Shown here: positions 5,851 to 14,723 of the stretch, in pieces
Position numbering within the stretch: the first letter of the stretch is position 1
Layout of the letters: each line of letters starts with the position of its first letter
Origin: Ravibacter sp037191015
GTDB lineage: Bacteria; Bacteroidota; Bacteroidia; Cytophagales; Spirosomataceae
Length of the DNA: 64,000 nt
Reading direction: 5' to 3'
Assembly (NCBI GenBank): GCA_037191015.1
Contig: JBBCKD010000027.1
Location: 434,001-498,000 of the forward strand
Notes under the pieces: generated by a model
Seen by the model: only the letters and a program-made list of their open reading frames with translations
The model's database searches: none
What the model was told of the DNA's origin: nothing
Made by a program: the position numbers and the translations under genes

Positions 5851-8658
5851 CTATACCACCACGTTGATAATCCTTTTCGGAACAATAATGAACTTCTTCA
5901 CCGGTTTCCCGTCCAGCCATTTCGTTACCGCGTCGCTCGCCAGCACCTCCTGTTCTATCTCATGTCCGGGCTTATCGACGGGAAAAGCCATCGTAGCCCT
6001 TACCTTCCCGTTGATCTGGATCGGGTATTCAAATGAATCGTCTACAAGGTACTTTTGCTCCCATTGAGGGAAAGCCGCCCCGGAAATGGTGCCCGGCTCA
6101 TTGCCAAGCGCTTCCCAGAGCTCTTCGGTAATATGAGGCGCAAAAGGAGCCAGGATGATCAGCAGATCCTGGAGGATAGCCCTGCTTTTCGTTTTCAGGC
6201 TTCCCAGCTCGTTTACCAGCACCATAAAGGTACTGACTGTGGTATTGAACGAGAAATGCTCGATATCTTCCCCGACTTTTTTTATAGCGCGGTGCAGGGC
6301 TTTCAGCTCGGCTTCCTTAGGCGCTTCATCTGTAACCTGCCATTGACCGTGGTCGGAATAGAAGAGGCGCCATACTTTCCTGATAAAGCGGTAGGTCCCG
6401 TCAATCCCGTTGGTATTCCACGGTTTCGCCTGCTCGAGCGGCCCGAGGAACATTTCATACAGGCGCAGGGTGTCGGCCCCGTAGTGGGAAACGATGTCGT
6501 CGGGGTTTACTACGTTGAATTTCGATTTCGACATTTTCTCGATCTCCACCCCGCATTTGTAAGCCCCGTCTTCCAGGATAAATTCAGGAGTATCTCCCAC
6601 CAGGTCTTTGCGCGACGCTACGAACTTTTCAACATCCAGCACATCATTGACAACGATGTTCACATCGACATGCAGCGGGGTCGTATCGTACTGGTCCTTC
6701 AGACCCGCGCTGACAAAGACCGGCTTCAAGGGGTCACCTTCTTTTACCCGGTACACAAAATTGCTCCTTCCCTGGATCATCCCCTGGTTGATCAGCTTTT
6801 TGAAAGGCTCTTCCTCCCGGACAAATCCCCTGTCTTTCAAAAACTTGTTCCAGAAACGGCTGTACAACAGGTGCCCTGTCGCATGCTCAGTACCCCCTAT
6901 GTAAAGATCGACATCCTTCCAGTAGTCAATCGCCTCTTCCGAGGCAAATGCAGACTGGTTATGCGGGTCCATATAGCGGTACCAGTACCAGCTGCTGCCT
7001 GCCCAGCCCGGCATGGTGCTCAACTCATAGTCATAGCTTCCCTGGTATCTCCAGCCTGCGGCCCTTCCCAACGGAGGTTCTCCTGTTTCGGTAGGCTTAT
7101 ACTGGTCTATCGCCGGGAGCTCCAGCGGCAGCTCGCTGTCGGGAAGCAGGTACGGCAGGAGAAGCCCGTCAGCCCCGTTTTTGAAATATACCGGGACAGG
7201 TTCGCCCCAATACCGCTGGCGACCGAATACGGCATCGCGCAGGCGGTAGTTGATCTTCCCTTTTCCCTTACCGTTATCTTCAAGCCACCTGATCAGTTTT
7301 TCGGTAGCCTCCCGGTAGGTCAGGCCGTCGATCATGCCGGAATTGACATACCTTCCTTCCTTTGTAGCATCTGCCTGCTTGCCGGTATCCTTCTGGGCAT
7401 CGAGGATAGGGATGATGGGAAGGTTAAAATGAGTGGCAAAATTCCAGTCCCGCTGGTCGCCGGAAGGTACCGCCATCACCGCGCCCGTTCCGTACCCTGC
7501 CAGTACATAGTCGGCTATGAAAACAGGGATTTTCTCACCATTGAACGGGTTAATGGCATAAGCGCCGGTAAACGCGCCCGATACGGTTTTGACGTCCGAA
7601 ACCCTGTCCAGCTCCGATCTTTTCTTTGTATCTTCCTTATAACGGACAATTTCCTCTTTCTGAGCGTCTGTGGTGATGATATCCACCAGCTCATGCTCAG
7701 GGGCTATGACCATGAATGTCACGCCGTAAATAGTATCGACCCTGGTAGTGAACACGGTAATTTTTTGGCTATGCCCGTCCAGGTCAAACTCTACCATCGC
7801 CCCGACCGACCGGCCGATCCAGTTCCGCTGCTGCTCCTTCAGCGAATCGGTCCATTCTATGGTATCCAACCCGTCGAGCAATCGCTGGGCATAAGCCGTA
7901 ATACGCATCATCCACTGGCGCATCAGCTTCTGCTCGACCGGGAATCCGCCCCTTTCCGATACGCCGTCCTTCACTTCGTCGTTAGACAATACCGATCCTA
8001 ATGCCGCACACCAGTTGACGGTCGCTTCGGCCAGGTAGGTCAGCCGGTATTTCAGGCTGATCCGGTACTTCTCCTCCCCGCTGTAGCCGTTCCATTCATC
8101 AGCCGAAAAAACAGGCGCATCATCGTCGCAGACAGCCCTGGCGCCTGCGCTGCCTTTCCTTTCAAACTTTTCAAAGAGGGTAGTTACCGGCTCGGCCTTA
8201 TCAGACACCAGGTTATACCAGCTGTCGAAAAGCTGCGCGAAAATCCACTGGGTCCACCGGTAGTAAGACGGGTCGGAGGTACGCACTTCGCGGCTCCAGT
8301 CATAACTGAAACCCAGGTTCTTGAGCTGGGATATGTAACGTGAGATATTCTCTTCCGTAGTCATGGCCGGATGCTGCCCCGTTTGTATGGCATATTGCTC
8401 GGCGGGCAGCCCGAAGCTGTCAAAACCCATCGGGTGAAGCACGTTGAAGCCCTTCAGCCTTTTGTAGCGGGCATAGATATCAGACGCGATATAGCCCAGC
8501 GGGTGCCCTACATGCAGCCCGGCCCCCGAAGGATAGGGAAACATATCCAGCACGTAATACTTGGGCTTAACGGAAGTGTTCTGCACCTTAAAAGTATCTT
8601 TCTTCTCCCAGAAGTCCTGCCATTTTTGTTCGATCTGACGGTGGTTGTACTCACTCAT
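5851..8658 (-). CDS. leuS: Leucyl-tRNA synthetase
   Basis: The 935-residue product charges tRNA-Leu with leucine in the cytoplasm. The class I signature is near the N-terminus (PYPSGAGLHVGHPLGY, HIGH-type HVGH about residue 49), the KMSKS loop is clear (EKMSKSKFNVVNPDD, around residue 700), and a CP1 editing domain with the GTGAVMAVPSGDQRDW motif lies between. The anticodon-binding helical domain is at the C-terminus. Length and motif order are normal for bacterial LeuS. It starts at ATG 8658, facing hemF across a 109-base divergent region with a TATTTTTG motif (minus strand, 8696-8703) as candidate -7 element. No T-box leader is seen. Confidence 0.98.
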   Translation of the reverse strand: MSEYNHRQIEQKWQDFWEKKDTFKVQNTSVKPKYYVLDMFPYPSGAGLHVGHPLGYIASDIYARYKRLKGFNVLHPMGFDSFGLPAEQYAIQTGQHPAMTTEENISRYISQLKNLGFSYDWSREVRTSDPSYYRWTQWIFAQLFDSWYNLVSDKAEPVTTLFEKFERKGSAGARAVCDDDAPVFSADEWNGYSGEEKYRISLKYRLTYLAEATVNWCAALGSVLSNDEVKDGVSERGGFPVEQKLMRQWMMRITAYAQRLLDGLDTIEWTDSLKEQQRNWIGRSVGAMVEFDLDGHSQKITVFTTRVDTIYGVTFMVIAPEHELVDIITTDAQKEEIVRYKEDTKKRSELDRVSDVKTVSGAFTGAYAINPFNGEKIPVFIADYVLAGYGTGAVMAVPSGDQRDWNFATHFNLPIIPILDAQKDTGKQADATKEGRYVNSGMIDGLTYREATEKLIRWLEDNGKGKGKINYRLRDAVFGRQRYWGEPVPVYFKNGADGLLLPYLLPDSELPLELPAIDQYKPTETGEPPLGRAAGWRYQGSYDYELSTMPGWAGSSWYWYRYMDPHNQSAFASEEAIDYWKDVDLYIGGTEHATGHLLYSRFWNKFLKDRGFVREEEPFKKLINQGMIQGRSNFVYRVKEGDPLKPVFVSAGLKDQYDTTPLHVDVNIVVNDVLDVEKFVASRKDLVGDTPEFILEDGAYKCGVEIEKMSKSKFNVVNPDDIVSHYGADTLRLYEMFLGPLEQAKPWNTNGIDGTYRFIRKVWRLFYSDHGQWQVTDEAPKEAELKALHRAIKKVGEDIEHFSFNTTVSTFMVLVNELGSLKTKSRAILQDLLIILAPFAPHITEELWEALGNEPGTISGAAFPQWEQKYLVDDSFEYPIQINGKVRATMAFPVDKPGHEIEQEVLASDAVTKWLDGKPVKKFIIVPKRIINVVV

Positions 8659-8767
8659 TATGCAAGCTTAAATATGGTATTTTAACAGTTGGCCGCAAAA
8701 ATACGTCTTTTGCTTTTCAATTCTTACCTTCGTGGGCCGGAAACTCATATATCGGATATACCAGGTT

Positions 8768-9676
8768 ATGCAAAAGGAACAAATTACCGAAGCTTTCAGG
8801 ACTTTGCAGGATGCCATCTGCACCGCTCTTGAGAAGGAAGACGGAAAAGGAAAATTCCAGGAAGACCGCTGGGAACATCATAGCGGGGGCGGCGGGCGCA
8901 CCAGGCTTATCCAGGACGGCAGCGTGCTGGAAAAAGGCGGGGTGAACTTCTCGGCCGTCCAGGGACCGCTCCATCCCCGGCTCCGGGCTCAGATGAACCT
9001 GCCCGGGGACGAATCTCCCGATTTCTTTGCTACCGGCGTTTCGATCGTGCTGCACCCTATCAGCCCCCAGGTTCCGATCGTCCATATGAACGTCCGCTAT
9101 TTGGAACTGAGCAATGGTACCTGCTGGTTCGGCGGCGGGATCGACCTTACCCCTCATTACGTAGCAGAAGACCAGGCCGCCTATTTTCACCGCGAGCTGC
9201 AGGCAGTCTGCTCCCGGCATCACCCTGATTTCTACAGCCGGTTCAAAAACTGGGCTGATGACTATTTCTTCCTGCCCCACCGTAATGAAACACGCGGTAT
9301 AGGCGGAATTTTCTTCGATTACCTCAAGCCGGATCATACCGATCATGGCCTTTCCAGGCAGGCGTTATTCGATTTCGTGATCGATGTCGGGAATACCTTT
9401 GCCCCCACCTATACGCACCTGATGGCCGTCAACAGGCACAAACCGTATACCGAAGCGGAAAAGGACTGGCAATACCTTCGCAGAGGCCGCTATGTGGAGT
9501 TCAATCTCGTATGGGACAGGGGTACAAAATTCGGCCTCGAGACCGGCGGAAGAACCGAGTCGATCCTGATGAGCCTGCCGCCCCAGGCCAACTGGGCCTA
9601 CGACTTCCGCCCTGAAGAAGGCACCCGCGAAGCCGATACTTTGCGCATGCTGAAAAAGGGGATAGAATGGGTTTGA
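8768..9676 (+). CDS. hemF: Oxygen-dependent coproporphyrinogen III oxidase
   Basis: This 302-residue enzyme carries out the aerobic oxidative decarboxylation of coproporphyrinogen III to protoporphyrinogen IX in heme synthesis. HemF hallmarks are GGVNFSAVQG, VHMNVRYLE, CWFGGGIDLTPHY, and the C-terminal YVEFNLVWDRGTKFGLETGGRTESILMSLPP block (given in parts). The start is ATG 8768; the longer frame from GTG 8732 adds 12 unrelated residues. Its presence implies heme synthesis under oxygen. It stands alone, convergent with menC, with a perfect hairpin between them. Confidence 0.97.
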   Translation: MQKEQITEAFRTLQDAICTALEKEDGKGKFQEDRWEHHSGGGGRTRLIQDGSVLEKGGVNFSAVQGPLHPRLRAQMNLPGDESPDFFATGVSIVLHPISPQVPIVHMNVRYLELSNGTCWFGGGIDLTPHYVAEDQAAYFHRELQAVCSRHHPDFYSRFKNWADDYFFLPHRNETRGIGGIFFDYLKPDHTDHGLSRQALFDFVIDVGNTFAPTYTHLMAVNRHKPYTEAEKDWQYLRRGRYVEFNLVWDRGTKFGLETGGRTESILMSLPPQANWAYDFRPEEGTREADTLRMLKKGIEWV

Positions 9677-9684
9677 GGGAGTGG

Positions 9685-9708
9685 GTGGTCTGTGAGGACA
9701 CAGACCAC
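9685..9708. terminator. Perfect hairpin between convergent hemF and menC
   Basis: GTGGTCTGTG (9685-9694) and CACAGACCAC (9699-9708) form a 10-bp stem with an AGGA loop. There is no strong T-run, so it may be a REP-type palindrome rather than a classic terminator. It lies 8 bases after hemF and 10 before the menC stop. Confidence 0.55.
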
Positions 9709-9718
9709 GGAGCCAATC

Positions 9719-10774
9719 CTAAAGGATCAATCTTAAACGTCCGTTTTCGATCGTCAGTCCCGACACGAAGTTATTCTCATAAAGCTGCCCTGTCCCCAGC
9801 CCCTGGGGAAGCGGGTTTGCAAATTCCGCAGTAAACTGGGCGACGGCGTTCAAGCCGATATTCGACTCCAGGGCGGATGTGATCCACCACCCTATCCCCA
9901 TTTCCTCCGCAATAGCTATCCACTGGCGGGTTTCGGCAAATCCGCCGAGCAGTGTAGGCTTCAGGATAATATAAGGAGGCTGTATGGTTTCGAGCAATCT
10001 CCTTCTTTCCGGTTCTGAAACGATGCCGATCAGCTCCTCGTCGAGTGCGATCGGCAACGGCGATTCACGCGCAAGTCTGGCCATGAGCTCCGGCTGTCCT
10101 TTTGCAACGGGTTGCTCGATCGAGTGCAGGCCAAAAGCAGCGAGGCGCTCCAGCTTCCTGAGGGCGTCACCCGGTAGAAAAGCACCGTTCGCGTCGACCC
10201 GGAGCGTGATTTCCTCAGCCGAAAACCGTTTCCTGATCCCCTCCAGGAGCCGGCATTCCTGTTCAAAATCGATAGCGCCTACTTTCATTTTGAGGGTCTT
10301 ATAGCCTGATGCCAGCTTTGCCTCTATCTGCTCTTCCATAAACGCGGGGGTTCCCATCCAGATCAGGCCATTGATATCGATAGATTGCTTTCCCTTTGAA
10401 AAGTCATTGTCAAAGTAAACCCGTCTCCCACCATTCTGAAAGTCGTAAAGAGCCATTTCAACGCCGAATCTTACGGCCGGGTACCGCAGGGGAACGAGGC
10501 GGTCAAGCAGCTCTGCAGTGTCCCACCCTTCCGGCGCCAGGGAAAGACGGTTAAAATTCCCGGCCAGTTCACTGAGGATACGTTCTATATCGGGCAGGTC
10601 GTCGGGGCTCAATCCCTTCAGCGGCCCGCACTCGCCGACTCCGTACACTTCCGGGAATTCGTAGTCCCTGACGGTGGCAATATAGGTTGTTTTGGAAGTC
10701 AGCACTCCGCGGGAGGTACCGGCTTCAAATTTGAACTTCAGCGTATGAGGCGTAAAAGAAAGCAACAGGGACAT
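9719..10774 (-). CDS. menC: o-Succinylbenzoate synthase (enolase superfamily)
   Basis: The 351-residue protein has the MenC/enolase-superfamily plan: an N-terminal capping domain and a TIM barrel with catalytic Lys (TLKMKVG), metal ligands Asp (LRVDANG), Glu (HSIEQP) and Asp (IALDEE), and a second Lys (YIILKP). MenC dehydrates SHCHC to o-succinylbenzoate in menaquinone synthesis. The capping-domain region GVGECGPLKGLSPDD supports MenC-like over dipeptide epimerase, though other enolase-family activities cannot be fully excluded. I use ATG 10774; the frame also extends to a TTG at 10810. It is divergent from lpxK with only 56 bases between starts. No other men genes are in the window. Confidence 0.88.
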   Translation of the reverse strand: MSLLLSFTPHTLKFKFEAGTSRGVLTSKTTYIATVRDYEFPEVYGVGECGPLKGLSPDDLPDIERILSELAGNFNRLSLAPEGWDTAELLDRLVPLRYPAVRFGVEMALYDFQNGGRRVYFDNDFSKGKQSIDINGLIWMGTPAFMEEQIEAKLASGYKTLKMKVGAIDFEQECRLLEGIRKRFSAEEITLRVDANGAFLPGDALRKLERLAAFGLHSIEQPVAKGQPELMARLARESPLPIALDEELIGIVSEPERRRLLETIQPPYIILKPTLLGGFAETRQWIAIAEEMGIGWWITSALESNIGLNAVAQFTAEFANPLPQGLGTGQLYENNFVSGLTIENGRLRLIL

Positions 10775-10830
10775 GATTATAAACGCTATTCTGCTTAATT
10801 TGACGGGCAAATTATGAAAATTAGCCGACC

Positions 10831-11862
10831 TTGAGCGACCCGATCCGCAACAATTTCCTGGTAAAATCGGTACTTACGCCACTCAGCTGGCTGTACGGCG
10901 GAATTACGGACCTGCGCAACTACTGTTACGATAAAGGCTTCTTGGAGCGCTATCCCACTCCTTGTCATACCATTTCGGTCGGCAACCTGACCGTCGGCGG
11001 CACCGGGAAAACCCCGATGATCGAATACCTGGTGCGCCTGCTGAAAGACAAGGAAAAGATTGCAGTCGTCAGTCGCGGGTACGGAAGAAAAACGAGAGGG
11101 CTACTGGTAGCTGGAACCGACAGCTCTGCCGCTGAAATCGGGGACGAGCCGCTGCAATATTACCGCAAATTCTCCGGCGAAATCAGGGTCATTGTGGCCG
11201 AAAAAAGAGCAGAGGCGGCAAAAAAGATCGGTGTAGAATTCCCTGATACCGGCATCATCCTGCTTGATGACGCTTTCCAGCACCGTGCCATAGAGCGCCA
11301 CACCGATATCCTGCTCACCGACTATCACCGGCTGTTTTACGACGATTCTCCTTTCCCGGCAGGCAACCTCAGGGAACGAAAAAAAGGAAGCCGCAGGGCC
11401 AATATCATTGTCGTTACCAAGTCGCCCCGTAACCTTTCTACCGGAGAAAAAGACGACATCACCCGGCAGATCAGCCAGTATGCCGGCAGCGGACCTCCCG
11501 TTTTTTTCTCATCTGTTGCGTATGGGACCGAACTGCCGTTTGCCGGCAGCTGCAGAGCGGGTGACTACCCGCAGATAGCTGGAATTTCCGGGCTGGCACA
11601 GAATAACATCTTCGAACAATTCATACAGGACAAGTACCGGATTACGCATTTTTCCGGCTTTCCTGATCATCATGATTATACCATACATGATCTGCTCAAA
11701 ACCGGCATAGCGGATGACAAAGGGCTAGCACTTCTGACCACTGAAAAGGATATGGTCAAGCTCATACCCCTGGCGCTGCAGCTCGGGGTAGCCGAAAGAT
11801 GCTTTTATATCCCACTGGAAGTGGAGATACATGAAAAGGAGCGCTTTGATTCGCTTATTTAG
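10831..11862 (+). CDS. lpxK: Tetraacyldisaccharide 4'-kinase
   Basis: The 343-residue LpxK phosphorylates the 4' position of the lipid A disaccharide precursor at the inner membrane. It shows the N-terminal membrane-associated helix (LVKSVLTPLSWLYGG), the P-loop VGNLTVGGTGKTP, VSRGYGRK, the DDAFQHR motif, and PFPAGNLRE. The only usable start is TTG 10831, since a stop (TAG at 10822) precedes it in frame and the conserved N-terminus begins right after. Its 3' end overlaps the convergent PH-domain gene by 8 bases. lpxH at 37203 is a second lipid A gene in the window. Confidence 0.95.
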   Translation: MSDPIRNNFLVKSVLTPLSWLYGGITDLRNYCYDKGFLERYPTPCHTISVGNLTVGGTGKTPMIEYLVRLLKDKEKIAVVSRGYGRKTRGLLVAGTDSSAAEIGDEPLQYYRKFSGEIRVIVAEKRAEAAKKIGVEFPDTGIILLDDAFQHRAIERHTDILLTDYHRLFYDDSPFPAGNLRERKKGSRRANIIVVTKSPRNLSTGEKDDITRQISQYAGSGPPVFFSSVAYGTELPFAGSCRAGDYPQIAGISGLAQNNIFEQFIQDKYRITHFSGFPDHHDYTIHDLLKTGIADDKGLALLTTEKDMVKLIPLALQLGVAERCFYIPLEVEIHEKERFDSLI

Positions 11863-12373
11863 TATCCCAGTCCCGCAGGGACGGCACACCGGGTCGCCCT
11901 CTAAGGCTACTGACAAACTCCCCGGGCATATCGGGCGTCAGCAAAATATTCTTCCCGCTTTTCAGCTTCACCCAAACCCAGTTCTTTTTTTGCGTTGCAT
12001 AAAACGTAGCAGATCCTACGCCATCCGTGTAAAATTTACCATAGAAGCCAAATAACCCTCCTACTCCGAATGTCCTGAACGACCGTCCTATAACACCTTC
12101 CTGTTGCTTTACCTCCGCAATCTCGCTTAACGCTATGCTTACTTTCCCGACGTTCCGGTGAATGACAAGCTGCCCCGCATCGATTTCATAGGATGACGGC
12201 GCATACATCCAGGTCCCGAGCAGCAGTGCAACTATAAAAATAAGGACCAGCGTATGACTTATAGCCTCCCCTGAACTTATATCGGGTGTGAGTAGCCTCT
12301 TGATGGGTAATATGCTTACACCCGCCAGTATCAGGATCACCAGCGTAGTCATAACCTTTGTAGTATTGTCCAT
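11855..12373 (-). CDS. Two-helix membrane protein with PH-like domain
   Basis: The 172-residue product has two membrane helices near the N-terminus (VMTTLVILILAGVSILPI and LVLIFIVALLLGTWMYAP) followed by a beta-rich cytoplasmic domain (YEIDAGQLVIHRNVGKVSI ... LKSGKNILLTPD) resembling bacterial PH-like domains. A shape of this kind suggests a membrane-anchored scaffold; the function is not known. I start at ATG 12373; five more codons upstream are possible. It is downstream of the VOC gene on the same strand after an 80-base AT-rich repeat region, and tail-to-tail with lpxK. Confidence 0.7.
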   Translation of the reverse strand: MDNTTKVMTTLVILILAGVSILPIKRLLTPDISSGEAISHTLVLIFIVALLLGTWMYAPSSYEIDAGQLVIHRNVGKVSIALSEIAEVKQQEGVIGRSFRTFGVGGLFGFYGKFYTDGVGSATFYATQKKNWVWVKLKSGKNILLTPDMPGEFVSSLRGRPGVPSLRDWDTK

Positions 12374-12426
12374 CGAAGCTTTATACATGGCAACGGAAAT
12401 TCATATCAGTAACAAATTACAACTCC

Positions 12427-12467
12427 ATTCATCATTCATAACTCATAATTCATAATTCATAACTCAC
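12427..12467. repeat. Low-complexity tandem repeat at the VOC gene 3' end
   Basis: Several degenerate copies of the unit CATAATT/CATAACT (consensus about 8 bases) run through the VOC stop codon. Similar ATGAATGATG-type sequence sits just upstream of the VOC start (about 12852-12880), so the gene is bracketed by simple sequence. Confidence 0.55.
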
Positions 12468-12849
12468 TCTCATACAATTCTATCGGTAAATTATCCGGAT
12501 CCGCGAAAAAGGCAAACCTCTTTCCTGTAAAAGAATCTACTCTTATAGCTTCACAGGCTACTCCCCTGCTTTCGAGACGGGCTATGGCAGTATCCAGGTC
12601 TTCCACTCTGAAAGCTATGTGACGCAGACCGGCGGCTTCGGGATAAGAGGGTCTTGCAGGCGGCTCGGGAAATGAAAACAACTCAATCAGATAGGTGCCG
12701 TTTAAAGACAGATCACATTTATACGAGCCTCTCTCCTCCCGGAATACTTCCCTGACAATTTCAAGCCCCAGAATCTCAGTGTAAAAATACCTGGATTTTT
12801 CATAATCAGAGCAAATAATGGCAATGTGATGGAGTGAACGGAGAAGCAT
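12457..12849 (-). CDS. VOC-family (glyoxalase/bleomycin-resistance fold) protein
   Basis: A 130-residue single VOC module, close to the YaeR/GloA2 type. Candidate metal ligands fall at the expected places: His (LHHIAIICSD), Glu (YLIELFSFPEPPARPSYPE), His (GLRHIAFRVED) and Glu (LPIELYE). Members of this subgroup are metal-dependent and often listed as lactoylglutathione lyase-like, but their substrate is uncertain. It is a cytoplasmic enzyme. Gene order suggests it could be cotranscribed after the ABC exporter (66-base gap), though the simple-repeat spacer makes that unsure. Confidence 0.88.
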   Translation of the reverse strand: MLLRSLHHIAIICSDYEKSRYFYTEILGLEIVREVFREERGSYKCDLSLNGTYLIELFSFPEPPARPSYPEAAGLRHIAFRVEDLDTAIARLESRGVACEAIRVDSFTGKRFAFFADPDNLPIELYESEL

Positions 12850-12915
12850 GAGGGAATGATGGATTATGAATGATGAATGAAGCCGGTGTCCAGATAGCCG
12901 GAGGAAGCCGTATGA

Positions 12916-14697
12916 CTATTTCCTGAGCGATTCAAGCATTTTGTCAAGGTTGAGGCTCCTGGCGGAAGCTTCAAATATACGCCGGTAGACGCCGTTCAGA
13001 TCATAAAGCGACTGGTGCGTGCCATGCTCGGCAACCCGGCCGTTTTCCATGACATAAATCTGGTCGGAATCGATGATCTGCGACAGGCTGTGGGAAATAA
13101 TCACAACCGTACGCCCTTCTTTGATAGCGTCGAGGCTGTTTTTGATTTGCTCGGTAGCAATCGCATCGAGGCTGGCGGTAGGTTCGTCGAGGAATATAAT
13201 AGGCGGGTTTTTAAGAAAGAGCCTCGCTATCGCGATCCGCTGCTGTTGTCCGCCCGAAAGGAGCTGGGCGTCGGACCCATATTGCAGAGGCAGCGCCATC
13301 ACCTGGTCGTGAAGATAGGCTTTACGTGCCGCCTGCTGGATCTGCTCCATTGTAGCGTCCATTTTGCCATACCGTATATTCTCCTCGATCGACCCTTTAA
13401 AAATGTGATTTTTCTGGAACACCATACCGAGGTTTTCTCTCAGATAAGACAGGTCGAAGTCGACGATAGGCTTCCCGTCGAGCAGCAACTTTCCCGAATC
13501 AGGCAGGTAAAACCTCGTCAGCAGGTTGATCAGCGTGCTTTTTCCCGCCCCGGAAAGCCCGACCAGGGCAGTCGTCTGGTTTTTACGGATCGACATGGAA
13601 ACGTCGTACAGCGCCTTGTTCCCGTTGGGGTAAGTAAAGGACACGTGCTTCAGCAGGTAATCTCCCTCAATTTTGGCCGGCTCGTAATTGCCGCTCTTTT
13701 CTACGGACTCGCCGGCGTCCAGGACGGCAAAAAAGCTCTCGGAATAGGTCAGCGCATCGTTCATTTCATCATAGATCCTGTGCAGTTGCCTGATAGGGGC
13801 CGAAACGTTGTTAAACAACAGGATATGGAACATAATAGCGCCTATCGACATCTGCTGGTCCAGCACCAGGAAGGCTGTGAGTATAATAATGAGCACTACC
13901 CCGATCTGTTCGAGAAAGCTTTTGATGCCATCAAAGAGAAAATTGGTACGCCTGGTTTTGAGCTGGGAGTCCATCAGCGCCCTTTGGACGTTAAACTGCT
14001 TGTCGGCCTCGTATTTCTCCCGTACAAACGACTTGATGACCTGTATAGACTCTATCAGATTGATCATCCCGTTACTCTTGTCTTCTCTCTGGCCTTTCAG
14101 AATGCGCCTCACACCCGACAGCTTACCCGCCTGCCTGTAGCTTACCCAGAAATAAACAGGTAAAATGCTCAAAGCTACCAATCCTACATACAAATTGGCC
14201 GAGAACATCACGACAAGCGCAACTATCGAGTTGGCAAAAAGCGGGAGAATATCTATAAAGAAGTTTTGAACAAGCCGGGTCAGGTATTCGACTCCGCGGT
14301 CGATACGGGTCTGGAGCTTACCCTTTTCGTTGGGATTGCTGCTGTAAAAGCCCAGGTCATACGTGAGGATCCGGCTCACTGCAGTATTGGCCAGGTCACC
14401 CGAAATAGCGATCCTGATCTTTTCTCCGTAAAACCTTTGTCCGAAAACAATAAGGGAGTTGATAATTTCCTTGGCGAAAAGGATAGCGGAGATCAGGACG
14501 AGAAGGCCGGCGCCCTCGGTGACACCCCAGCCCTTCAGCTGCATTTTTTCTATCGTATCGACCGTGTAGCGCAGCACAATAGGGTTGACCTGCGCGGTCA
14601 GGGCCCCTACCAGGGTCAGCAGGAGTGCAAAAATGATTAGCGACCTGTAAGGATTTACAAACGGCCGGAGTCTTTTAAATACCTCCCATATACTCAT
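12916..14697 (-). CDS. ABC exporter, fused permease-ATPase (MsbA-like)
   Basis: The 593-residue half transporter has six membrane helices in the first ~320 residues and a C-terminal ATPase with Walker A (GLSGAGKSTL), signature (LLSGGQQQRIAIAR), Walker B (PIIFLDEPTAS) and the H-loop (VVIISHSLSQI). It would act as a homodimer in the inner membrane, moving lipids, glycolipids or drugs outward. It follows a GT2 glycosyltransferase and a beta-propeller protein with short gaps (26 and 20 bases), so a glycan- or glycolipid-related substrate is plausible. It cannot be told apart from a general MsbA or multidrug exporter by sequence. Confidence 0.93.
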   Translation of the reverse strand: MSIWEVFKRLRPFVNPYRSLIIFALLLTLVGALTAQVNPIVLRYTVDTIEKMQLKGWGVTEGAGLLVLISAILFAKEIINSLIVFGQRFYGEKIRIAISGDLANTAVSRILTYDLGFYSSNPNEKGKLQTRIDRGVEYLTRLVQNFFIDILPLFANSIVALVVMFSANLYVGLVALSILPVYFWVSYRQAGKLSGVRRILKGQREDKSNGMINLIESIQVIKSFVREKYEADKQFNVQRALMDSQLKTRRTNFLFDGIKSFLEQIGVVLIIILTAFLVLDQQMSIGAIMFHILLFNNVSAPIRQLHRIYDEMNDALTYSESFFAVLDAGESVEKSGNYEPAKIEGDYLLKHVSFTYPNGNKALYDVSMSIRKNQTTALVGLSGAGKSTLINLLTRFYLPDSGKLLLDGKPIVDFDLSYLRENLGMVFQKNHIFKGSIEENIRYGKMDATMEQIQQAARKAYLHDQVMALPLQYGSDAQLLSGGQQQRIAIARLFLKNPPIIFLDEPTASLDAIATEQIKNSLDAIKEGRTVVIISHSLSQIIDSDQIYVMENGRVAEHGTHQSLYDLNGVYRRIFEASARSLNLDKMLESLRK

Positions 14698-14723
14698 TGT
14701 CTAACCATCGGTTGCCGGCAAAT

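Noticed and set aside
6055..8001. 648-codon open frame on the plus strand opposite leuS
   Set aside because: It is fully antisense to leuS, has no recognisable domain, and its composition follows from the leuS codons on the other strand.
13015..14163. 382-codon open frame opposite the ABC exporter
   Set aside because: Antisense shadow of a well-supported gene with all ABC motifs; no protein features.
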